From Aquabacterium parvum (GTDB taxonomy: Bacteria > Pseudomonadota > Gammaproteobacteria > Burkholderiales > Burkholderiaceae_C): 64,000 nt of DNA. The DNA is taken from NCBI RefSeq assembly GCF_001447195.1, contig NZ_LFRI01000415.1:62001-126000 (forward strand), written 5' to 3'. Both the position numbers and the translations under genes were made by a program. Below the pieces are notes generated by a model. The model was not told the DNA's origin. It worked only from the letters and a program-made list of their open reading frames with translations, and ran no database searches. Below are positions 57,825 to 64,000 of the stretch, one piece after another (within the stretch, counting starts at the first letter, position 1; every line of letters begins with the position of its first letter).

Positions 57825-58505
57825 CGGCGCATCCACCAGCACACCCTTTTCCAGCTCGACTTGCCGACTGGCTCTTGCAGCGGCCTTGGGGTCGTGCGTG
57901 ACCATCACGATGGTCTTGCCCAGGTCACGGTGCAACTCATCCAGCAGGGCCAGGATTTCCTCGCCCGTCTGGCGATCCAGGTCACCAGTGGGCTCGTCGG
58001 CCACGATCAGGGTGGGGTCGGTGACCAGCGCTCGCGCAATGGCCACGCGCTGTTGCTGGCCGCCTGAGAGCTCGTTGGGGTGGTGGTCCATGCGGTCCGT
58101 CAGCCGCACCATGTCCAGCGCCGCTTCGACATGCTCGCGCCGTTGCTTGCGAGACAACCCGGTCAGCAACAAAGGCAACTCGACGTTCTCGAAGGCCGTC
58201 AGCACCGGCATCAGGTTGTAGAACTGAAAGATGAAGCCGACGTGCGCAGCCCGCCAGTCGGCCAAGGCGCTCTCACCCAGGGTGGAGATGTCCACCCCAC
58301 CCACTTCGATCGTGCCGGAGCTGGGTTGATCGATGCCCGCGATGAGGTTCAGCAGGGTGCTTTTGCCGGACCCGCTGGGACCCATCAACGCGACGAACTC
58401 GGCAGGCTGAACCGTGAGGTTGATGTCGTTGAGCACAGGGATGAGCTGTCCTCCACGCTGGTAGACCTTGCTCAGGTGCTGGATGCGGATGATGGGCGTG
58501 CTCAT
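57795..58505 (-). CDS. MacB/LolD-type ABC transporter ATPase, no adjacent permease
   Basis: A 236-residue ATPase: Walker A MGPSGSGKSTLLN, Q-loop FIFQFYNLMPVLT, signature LSGGQQQRVAIARAL, Walker B IVADEPTGDLD and the switch His in MVTHDPKAA. This group partners with FtsX/MacB-type permeases in mechanotransmission. No permease is next to it: comF lies downstream on the other strand and an enhancer-binding protein upstream on the other strand. Confidence 0.9.
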   Translation of the reverse strand: MSTPIIRIQHLSKVYQRGGQLIPVLNDINLTVQPAEFVALMGPSGSGKSTLLNLIAGIDQPSSGTIEVGGVDISTLGESALADWRAAHVGFIFQFYNLMPVLTAFENVELPLLLTGLSRKQRREHVEAALDMVRLTDRMDHHPNELSGGQQQRVAIARALVTDPTLIVADEPTGDLDRQTGEEILALLDELHRDLGKTIVMVTHDPKAAARASRQVELEKGVLVDAPSTPALVVRP

Positions 58506-58564
58506 CGGGAGGCGGTCGAATGTCAGGCGATCGAGAAAGCAACTGTACAGGGCCGCGCGCATCG

Positions 58565-58584
58565 CGTTTGTTTGCGCTCAAACG
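58565..58584. promoter_or_regulatory. Inverted repeat upstream of the enhancer-binding protein
   Basis: CGTTTG at 58565-58570 and CAAACG at 58579-58584 flank eight bases. It lies in the 209-base gap between the divergent ABC ATPase and the sigma-54 activator, 131 bases before the activator's start. A possible operator for either gene. Confidence 0.28.
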
Positions 58585-58714
58585 ATTCGGTTCTAGGGGT
58601 TGAGGTCCGCTCATGGCCCCGACCAGAATGGGGCCCACAACAGGTGCCGCGACGATGGCTCGTCCATCGCGGCCGAACGCAGGCAGGGCTGGCGCGCCAG
58701 TCCCGAGGAACCCT

Positions 58715-59830
58715 ATGCAAGCGCTTGAAACACCCGACGAGCCCGATCGGATCACCGCCCCGGACTGGAGCGGTCTCAACCTCCATGGCGAATCGCCCGC
58801 TTTTTGCTCAGCCCTGGCCTTGCTCCACCGATGCGCTCGGGTGGATGCCACGGTCCTGGTTTGCGGCGAAACCGGCACAGGCAAAGAGCTGGCGGCTCGC
58901 GCCATCCACTACCTCAGCCCCAGGCGGCACGGCCCTTTTGTGCCGATCAACTGTGGCGCGCTACCGGACAGCATCCTCGAGGCCGAGCTTTTCGGGCACA
59001 CGAGGGGGGCATTCACCGATGCCAAATCCGACAGCCTGGGGGTGATCGGGCAAGCACACGGCGGCACGCTCTTCCTGGACGAAATCGACTCGCTGAGCCC
59101 TCGGGCTCAGGCTGCCATTTTGCGTTTCGCTCAGGATCGCAGCTACCGTCCGCTGGGGTCCCCACAGATCAGGCATGCCGACGTTCGCATCGTGGCCGCC
59201 ACCAACGCGGACCTGGCCCAACTGGTCGAGCAGGAGCGGTTCCGACAAGACCTGCTCTACCGATTGAACGTCTTGAGCGTGCCCCTGCCACCCTTGCGCG
59301 AGAGACAGGGCGACGTGTTGCTGCTGGCCAGGGCGTTTGTTCAGCGCCTGGTTCGGCAATATGGCTGCCCACCCAGGACCTTGTCGGAGCGCAGCACCGA
59401 TTGGCTGCTGCAACCACGGGCCTGGCCAGGCAACGTCCGCGAACTGGAACACCTCATCCACCGCGCCTTCCTGCTTTGCAGCGGCGCACAGCTTGAGTTG
59501 CAAGCCAGCTTCAAGCCTGCAACGCCCAGCGTGCCCCCTGCCGCGCCCTCGGACGACGGGCCATTGATCGCGTCGGGTCTCCCCGTTGATGGCCCCTCTG
59601 AAGCGCCCACCATGGCCGCCTTCGCGCAAGCCAAGGCCCAAGCCATCGAGACCTTCGAGCGACGCTACCTGATGGCGGTGCTGAGCCAGGCTGGCGGCAA
59701 TCTCAGCCTGGCCGCCAGGCTGGCTGGCAAAGAGCGCAGCCGGTTTTGCCAGCTGGTGCGCAAGCACGGGCTGCAGCGGGGCGACGGTGTCGGTGCCGGT
59801 TTCGGCAAGGGCATCGAGCACCCTGCTTGA
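58715..59830 (+). CDS. Sigma-54 enhancer-binding protein (PspF/HrpS-like)
   Basis: A 371-residue activator with no receiver or sensory domain. An AAA+ domain (about 20-255) has Walker A GETGTGKE, Walker B TLFLDEIDSL, the sigma-54 contact loop GAFTDA (one residue away from the usual GAFTGA), the Arg-finger region RFRQDLLYRLNV and the PGNVRELEHL sensor. After a Pro/Ala-rich linker, a Fis-type HTH closes the protein (GGNLSLAARLAGKERSRFCQL). The ATG at 58715 follows GAGGAACCCT. It lies just upstream of a sigma-54 promoter and the CIS operon and is their likely activator. Confidence 0.88.
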   Translation: MQALETPDEPDRITAPDWSGLNLHGESPAFCSALALLHRCARVDATVLVCGETGTGKELAARAIHYLSPRRHGPFVPINCGALPDSILEAELFGHTRGAFTDAKSDSLGVIGQAHGGTLFLDEIDSLSPRAQAAILRFAQDRSYRPLGSPQIRHADVRIVAATNADLAQLVEQERFRQDLLYRLNVLSVPLPPLRERQGDVLLLARAFVQRLVRQYGCPPRTLSERSTDWLLQPRAWPGNVRELEHLIHRAFLLCSGAQLELQASFKPATPSVPPAAPSDDGPLIASGLPVDGPSEAPTMAAFAQAKAQAIETFERRYLMAVLSQAGGNLSLAARLAGKERSRFCQLVRKHGLQRGDGVGAGFGKGIEHPA

Positions 59831-59856
59831 GCGCCATGGGGATCGGCCGCCCCCTG

Positions 59857-59870
59857 TGGCGCCGGCGCCC
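59857..59870. promoter_or_regulatory. Candidate upstream activator site 1
   Basis: TGGCGCCGGCGCCC, an almost perfect palindrome centred about 141 bases upstream of the predicted start of the CIS operon. It differs from site 2 (59912) at two of 14 positions. The distance suits an enhancer-binding protein looped to sigma-54 RNA polymerase. Confidence 0.4.
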
Positions 59871-59911
59871 CACCCCCAACCCCATCGCCACACCCCTGGC
59901 ACCCACAAGCA

Positions 59912-59925
59912 TGGCGCCCGCGCCA
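59912..59925. promoter_or_regulatory. Candidate upstream activator site 2
   Basis: TGGCGCCCGCGCCA, a palindrome with perfect six-base arms, centred about 86 bases upstream of the predicted start. It is 55 bases from site 1 (about five helical turns). The pair is the most obvious repeated motif in the spacer. Confidence 0.4.
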
Positions 59926-59978
59926 CAGTCCCCTCCCTCTTGAGCCCTTGGCCCCAGGGAAAAGGCAAGGCATCCACC

Positions 59979-59993
59979 TGGCCTGCGCTTTGC
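59979..59993 (+). promoter_or_regulatory. Sigma-54 (RpoN) promoter of the CIS operon
   Basis: TGGCCTGCGCTTTGC: TGGC and TTGC separated by seven bases, with GG and GC exactly ten bases apart, as the -24/-12 promoter demands. Positions 5-6 of the -24 box (CT instead of AC) are the only clear departures. It lies 50 bases before the first CIS gene. Confidence 0.58.
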
Positions 59994-60043
59994 ATCGACG
60001 TGAGAAACATCACAGATCTCAGTCGCCAACCAGGGGGAGTCGG

Positions 60044-60319
60044 ATGGACGCGCAGTCGCCTTCACGGGAAGTCGTCGCAGTGGCCGAGGTCATCCGTCGC
60101 CACTTGCTGCGACACCCGCAGGCCTCTGACACGGCCGAGGGCATCCAGCGATGGTGGGTCCTGCCCTTGTTGGGCGAGGTGTCGTTGCAAGTGGTGGAGC
60201 AGGCGCTGACAACGCTCGAAGCCGAGGGCTTCCTCCACAGGCTGCAACAAGCCTGGGCACCCACCGCCTACCTGGCTGCCCGTCCTCTGGAGCCAGGTCC
60301 ACGTCCGACCGATCACTGA
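60044..60319 (+). CDS. Small winged-helix-like protein heading the CIS operon
   Basis: A 91-residue protein. VVAVAEVIRRHLLRHP and TAEGIQRWWVLPLLG are helices, and SLQVVEQALTTLEAEGFLHRL followed by a strand gives a winged-helix look. A Pro-rich tail ends it. GGGGGAG precedes the ATG by 5 bases. Similar small proteins head contractile-injection clusters elsewhere (pattern memory). It might bind DNA or another CIS component; function unknown. Confidence 0.6.
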   Translation: MDAQSPSREVVAVAEVIRRHLLRHPQASDTAEGIQRWWVLPLLGEVSLQVVEQALTTLEAEGFLHRLQQAWAPTAYLAARPLEPGPRPTDH

Positions 60320-60329
60320 CACACATCAC

Positions 60330-60941
60330 ATGGCCAATCACCTTGCCATCGCCGCCGTCGCCAAAACCATCCTGAAGATGGTGGAGGACCACTGCCCCCG
60401 CGAGGAGTTCGCCGCCACCCCCACGTTCACCTTGTATGGCGGGCACGACTTCAGCAGCCCGCAAGTCACCGAGGGATTTTCGCTGCTGGTCTGGCGCATC
60501 CAACCCAGCGCAGCACTGCGACGCTCTCAGCCCTTGCGAGAGGTAGATGGTCGCAAGCGCATGCCCAGCCTGGCCGTGGACCTGTCAATCCTGGTGACAG
60601 CTTGGGCGGCCGAGCCAGAGCGCCAACTGCGCCTGACAGGCTGGCTGATGCGCTTCCTGGAGGACAACGCCACGGTGCCAGCGGCTCTGCTCAACCAGGC
60701 CTTGACTCAGCGCAGCGTGCCCGCCTTCAAGCCCGACGAGTCCATCGAACTGCTGCTGGAGCCGATGAGCCTGCCGGACCACCTCGGCCTGTGGGACAAG
60801 TTCCGCAACCGCTGGATGACCTCGGTGAACTACAGCGTGCGCATGCTGCAACTGGAGTCCAACCGCTTTGTGGACGAGGGCCCGCTGGTCGTCAGCCGCG
60901 AGTTCGGCGTGGGCCAGATCACGCCAGAGGGCCAGCCATGA
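60330..60941 (+). CDS. DUF4255 (Pvc16/Afp16-type) tail terminator protein
   Basis: A 203-residue protein matching the DUF4255/Pvc16 N-terminal family: MANHLAIAAVAKTILKMVEDH opens it, FSLLVWRIQPSAALRRSQP and LAVDLSILVTAWA are the central strands, and SVNYSVRMLQLESNRFV the end. In the Afp/PVC particles this protein caps the sheath-tube end and fixes the length. It overlaps the next gene by 4 bases. It is a strong marker of an extracellular-type contractile injection system. Confidence 0.82.
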   Translation: MANHLAIAAVAKTILKMVEDHCPREEFAATPTFTLYGGHDFSSPQVTEGFSLLVWRIQPSAALRRSQPLREVDGRKRMPSLAVDLSILVTAWAAEPERQLRLTGWLMRFLEDNATVPAALLNQALTQRSVPAFKPDESIELLLEPMSLPDHLGLWDKFRNRWMTSVNYSVRMLQLESNRFVDEGPLVVSREFGVGQITPEGQP

Positions 60942-61744
60942 CACATGTGCTCAACCCTGGCGCCGATCGCATCGTGCGCCCCGCCTTGCTGGGGGTGCTG
61001 TTTCACGATGCCGTGGACGGCAAGCCTGTTCACGGCGATGACCTGTGGGTCGAGGCCATCGATGCCTGGCGACCCGATCAGCCCAGGCGTTTGAGCCCGG
61101 GTCGCAGTGGCGTGTACGGCCTGCACAGCTTGCGGGGAGTGCACACACTGCTCGATGGCCCGACAAGCCCATACGACCTGGTTGACTCGCCACCGCCGAC
61201 CGGCAGGCTGAGCCTGCGCGTGCGAGACCGATCTGGTCGGTATGTGGATGCCTTCCTGCGCCCCACCTGGCCTGCGCCGGACATCTTGCGGGTGCCGCTC
61301 TACAGCGCCATCACACGTCAGGTGCCACAGGCGCTGGCCAGCCTGAAGGTGGACCTGCGCCGGCGCAGCGACACCACCCTGCCCGCCTGCTGGGCCTGGC
61401 TGACCTTGCGTCTGGGCAGCAACGTGCTGGCCGAAGGCTTGGCCGACGCGCAGGGCCGCGCGCAGCTTCTCTTTCCCCTGCCCAAACCACGGGAGGGCCT
61501 GCCGCACGGCTCGCCCGCAACCGCCGAGGCCCTGCTCGACTGGACCGTGACCCTGCACGCGCGGTGGCACCCCGAACGCCAGCCCCAAACGCTGGTCGAC
61601 TGGACCGATCTGCCAGCGCAGCCCGAGATCCCTTTGCTGCAAGCCGTGGGCCCTGATGTCCCGCTGGCCCCCTTGTCCCTCCAGGCGGGCGTGCCCTTGG
61701 AGGCCCACCGTTCCCCGTCATCTTTCGTGTTCGTCGCGGACTGA
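60938..61744 (+). CDS. Unrecognised CIS-operon protein
   Basis: A 268-residue protein, coupled to the DUF4255 gene by ATGA. The N-terminal half has VLFHDAVDGKPVHGDDLWVEAI and GRLSLRVRDRSGRYVDAFL, reading as beta-sandwich repeats of the kind seen in carboxypeptidase-regulatory-like domains. The second half has TLPACWAWLTLRLGSNVLAEGLADAQGRAQLLFP, another such motif. No signal peptide. It could be a tail-fibre, collar or sheath-binding component. Function unknown. Confidence 0.6.
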   Translation: MTHVLNPGADRIVRPALLGVLFHDAVDGKPVHGDDLWVEAIDAWRPDQPRRLSPGRSGVYGLHSLRGVHTLLDGPTSPYDLVDSPPPTGRLSLRVRDRSGRYVDAFLRPTWPAPDILRVPLYSAITRQVPQALASLKVDLRRRSDTTLPACWAWLTLRLGSNVLAEGLADAQGRAQLLFPLPKPREGLPHGSPATAEALLDWTVTLHARWHPERQPQTLVDWTDLPAQPEIPLLQAVGPDVPLAPLSLQAGVPLEAHRSPSSFVFVAD

Positions 61745-61761
61745 CTCCGCAGGAGATCCCC

Positions 61762-63774
61762 ATGCCCGAGTACCTCGCCCCAGGCGTCTTCGTCGAAGAA
61801 ACCTCGTTCCGCGCCAAGACCATCGAGGGGGTGTCGACCACCACCACCGGTTTCATCGGCGCAGCCGCGTTCGGTCCGGTTGCCCTGGAGCCGGACCTCG
61901 TCACCAGCCTGTCGGCCTACGAACGCCTGTACGACCCGTTCAGGGCGGGCTCGCCGCTGGTCTTCGACGGCAATGCGGAAGCGCCGAACCACCTTTGGCA
62001 CGGTGTGCGTGCCTTCTTCACCGAGGGCGGCAGGCGCCTGTACATCTCGCGCGTGTTCAAGCCCCTGGTGGGTGACTACACCCCCATCGGCGACGAGGAC
62101 GACCTCACGCCGCCCGCACTGGCCGATGCCTACGACGACGGCCATGCCCGGGTGGACATCGCGTCGACGGGCGGCGTGCGGGTGCGGGCCCGCCACCCAG
62201 GTGCTGCCGCCAACCTGCGCGTGCGCTTCACGCTCAAGGGCAGCGCCAACGTGCTGACCAGCACGATCGACCCGATCAGCGGCGACCCGGTCAACACCCT
62301 GCGATCGGTGAAAGACCTGGACCTGGTCTGGGTGCGCGATCGAACCAGCTCGCCAGCAGGCCGCGAGACCGGCACCTTCTGCATCGTTCACTGGGACGAG
62401 CCGCGAGCCACCTGGGTCTTCGAGCCCATGCAGGTCACCTCACCGGTGGAAGACAGCGACTGGTTCGACGTCAGCACCCTGACCGTCGATCAAACGCCCG
62501 ACGCCGGTGACTCCGTGCGGGTGGTCACGCTGAGCGTGTCGCTGCTGACTCGCGACGGCACGCGCGAGCTGGCCACCTGGAGCGGCCTCCCCCTGGACCC
62601 GGCCCACCGCGAGGGTGTGGCGCTGGACTCGGTGTTCGCCAAGTTCGCCAACACCCCGTCGTCGGCCGAAGACGCCCGTGCCCTGCCACTGGTCATCGCA
62701 CGCGACCCGCTGGCCGTGGTCAGCGCCTTCGATGTGTTGCGCGACCTCTTCGGCGATGACCCGACCGACCTGCTGGTGCCCACCACCGAAGACACGCGCC
62801 GCCAGATCACCCCGGCCGACAAGCTCACGCTGGGCGTGTGGGTGGACTTCCAGCTCACCGGCGGCAACGATGGACAACGCCCTGGCGCCGCCGAGTACGA
62901 GGGCAAGGCCGATCAGAACGAAGGCCACTCATTGGGGCTCAAGCAGTTCGAGGACATCGAGGACATCTCGATGGTCGCTGCGCCTGGCAGCACCTGGGAC
63001 TACGCCAACTTCCGCGAAGAAGCCAACGGTGTCATCGCACAACTGATCGCCCACGCCGAGCGCATGCGCTATCGCGTGGCCCTGCTCGACAGCGGCGACA
63101 AGCTGCCCGTGGCCGAGGTGCGCGGCATGCGCGCCAAACTCGACAGCAAGCACGCCGCGCTCTACTACCCCTGGGTGACCGTGCTCGACCCGATCACGCG
63201 CCGCGAGATCAACCTCCCGCCGTCCGGTTTTGTGGCGGGCATCTGCGCGCGCAACGACATCGAGCGGGGCGTGCACAAAGCGCCGGCCAACGAGGTGGTG
63301 AAGCTGGCGCAAAGCTTCGAAACCCTGCTCAACAAGGGGCAGCAAGAGGTGCTCAACCCCGAAGGCATCAACTGCTTCCGCTACTTCGAAGGCCGCGGCA
63401 TGCGCCTGTGGGGCGCCCGCACGATCAGCTCCGACCCGGAATGGAAGTACCTCAACGTGCGGCGCTATTTCGCCTACCTCGAGCGCTCCATCGACAAGGG
63501 CACGCAATGGGCCGTCTTCGAGCCCAACGGTGAACAGCTGTGGGCCAACGTGCGCCGCACCATCGAAGACTTCCTGCTCAACGAATGGCAGTCCGGCGCC
63601 CTGCTGGGCGACAAGCCGGACAAGGCCTTCTTCGTGCGCTGCGACCGCAGCACCATGAGCCAGAACGACCTGGACAACGGTCGGCTCGTCTGCCTGGTGG
63701 GCGTGGCACCGCTCAAGCCTGCCGAGTTCGTGATCTTCCGCATCGGCCAGTGGACCGGCGACCGCCGAGCCTGA
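61762..63774 (+). CDS. Contractile tail sheath protein
   Basis: A 670-residue sheath, long for this family (Afp/PVC sheaths are usually about 350-500). The N-terminus YLAPGVFVEETSFRAKTIEGV and TTTTGFIGAAAFGPV are standard, and RRYFAYLERSIDKGTQWAVFEPN followed by DKAFFVRCDRSTM is the conserved C-terminal core that makes the helical handshake. A Gly/Asp/Thr-rich middle (about 110-320) is an extra domain on the outer surface. AGGAGATCCCC precedes the ATG. Confidence 0.9.
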   Translation: MPEYLAPGVFVEETSFRAKTIEGVSTTTTGFIGAAAFGPVALEPDLVTSLSAYERLYDPFRAGSPLVFDGNAEAPNHLWHGVRAFFTEGGRRLYISRVFKPLVGDYTPIGDEDDLTPPALADAYDDGHARVDIASTGGVRVRARHPGAAANLRVRFTLKGSANVLTSTIDPISGDPVNTLRSVKDLDLVWVRDRTSSPAGRETGTFCIVHWDEPRATWVFEPMQVTSPVEDSDWFDVSTLTVDQTPDAGDSVRVVTLSVSLLTRDGTRELATWSGLPLDPAHREGVALDSVFAKFANTPSSAEDARALPLVIARDPLAVVSAFDVLRDLFGDDPTDLLVPTTEDTRRQITPADKLTLGVWVDFQLTGGNDGQRPGAAEYEGKADQNEGHSLGLKQFEDIEDISMVAAPGSTWDYANFREEANGVIAQLIAHAERMRYRVALLDSGDKLPVAEVRGMRAKLDSKHAALYYPWVTVLDPITRREINLPPSGFVAGICARNDIERGVHKAPANEVVKLAQSFETLLNKGQQEVLNPEGINCFRYFEGRGMRLWGARTISSDPEWKYLNVRRYFAYLERSIDKGTQWAVFEPNGEQLWANVRRTIEDFLLNEWQSGALLGDKPDKAFFVRCDRSTMSQNDLDNGRLVCLVGVAPLKPAEFVIFRIGQWTGDRRA

Positions 63775-63818
63775 GCCCGCCCGTGACCTCACACCCGAAT
63801 CCCTGAAGGAGAAACAAC

Positions 63819-64000
63819 ATGGCAGTGCTGCGCGACCGCCCCTACGTCCAGTTCAACTTCCTGGTCGACCTGGGAACCGGCAACACCGAAGGCCCCGAAG
63901 CCGGCTTCCAGGAAGTCAGTGGCATCGGCATGGAAGTGACCGTGTCCGAGTACCGCAACGGCAACGAGAAAGAAAACAGCGTGCGCAAGATCACGGGCCT
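63819..64000 (+). CDS. Contractile tail tube protein, N-terminal part
   Basis: The first 60 codons are visible before the window ends. MAVLRDRPYVQFNFLVDLG and FQEVSGIGMEVTVSEYRNGN match the phage gp19-type tail tube (Afp1/Afp5, Hcp fold) used by extracellular contractile injection systems. AAGGAGAAACAAC precedes the ATG at 63819. It follows the sheath by 44 bases. The remaining baseplate, needle and effector genes must lie to the right. Confidence 0.85.
   Translation, partial: MAVLRDRPYVQFNFLVDLGTGNTEGPEAGFQEVSGIGMEVTVSEYRNGNEKENSVRKITG

Noticed and set aside
59831..60043. A second sigma-54 promoter at TGGCACCCACAAGC (59897-59910)
   Set aside because: GG and GC are nine bases apart instead of ten; the later site has correct spacing.
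61762..64000. Reading the sheath and tube as part of an ordinary prophage
   Set aside because: No capsid, portal, terminase or integrase is seen, and a DUF4255 protein next to the sheath is typical of extracellular contractile injection systems; the unseen right flank could still change this.

Overview
The window is GC-rich chromosomal DNA from a betaproteobacterium, most probably of the order Burkholderiales. The gene neighbourhoods point there: recG-oxyR, a ctaD/ctaG/DUF2970/ctaE/SURF1/ctaA/ctaB/SCO respiratory block with the DUF2909 twin-transmembrane gene, a BPSS1780-type membrane protein, and an APH-fold homoserine kinase. A PEP-CTERM tail on one secreted protein, together with an exosortase-associated CPBP protease relative, suggests an environmental, possibly sheath- or EPS-forming lineage. 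The genus cannot be fixed from this sequence. I saw no transposase, integrase, tRNA, rRNA, CRISPR array or long repeat, and no gene-free stretch longer than about 215 bases.

Layout. 1-6438: the start of an unidentified gene, a divergent DUF692/MNIO-like gene, then on the minus strand ybgC-tolQ-tolR-tolA, sixA and ppk. 6554-21155: polA, an outer-membrane barrel protein, thrB with a membrane protein, recG-oxyR, glpQ, a ceramidase-like membrane protein, several small conserved proteins and queA-tgt. 21213-29582: an EEP-family hydrolase, a CPBP protease, an MFS/acyltransferase fusion, a DUF2145 group, a divergent HTH regulator, a CoA transferase and a PEP-CTERM CAP protein. 29681-31767: tonB-exbB-exbD under a strong Fur box.

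31928-42377 is a partial type VI secretion locus: tssA, an OmpA/BON protein, tagF, tssM, a TagX-like M15 peptidase and two uncharacterised membrane proteins. It has no tssB/C, hcp, clpV, vgrG, tssJ, tssK or tssL, so the rest must lie elsewhere. 42533-45559 carries folE with a BLUF photoreceptor, a DUF429 protein and a hexose-6-phosphate mutarotase. 45560-55777 is the cytochrome c oxidase structural and assembly block (SCO, heme O and heme A synthases, SURF1, subunits I-III, CtaG/Cox11 and small accessory proteins). 55984-58505 holds a degenerate BioC-like methyltransferase, comF and an unpartnered ABC ATPase.

The most interesting part is 58715-64000 (running off the edge). A sigma-54 enhancer-binding protein without a sensory domain is followed by a 213-base spacer. 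The spacer contains two near-identical 14-base palindromes and a well-spaced -24/-12 promoter. Immediately downstream begins a contractile-injection-system operon: a small winged-helix-like protein, a DUF4255 (Afp16/Pvc16-type) tail terminator, an unrecognised 268-residue protein, an unusually long tail sheath, and a tail tube cut by the window end. This reads as a sigma-54-controlled contractile injection system in a strain that also carries T6SS genes.
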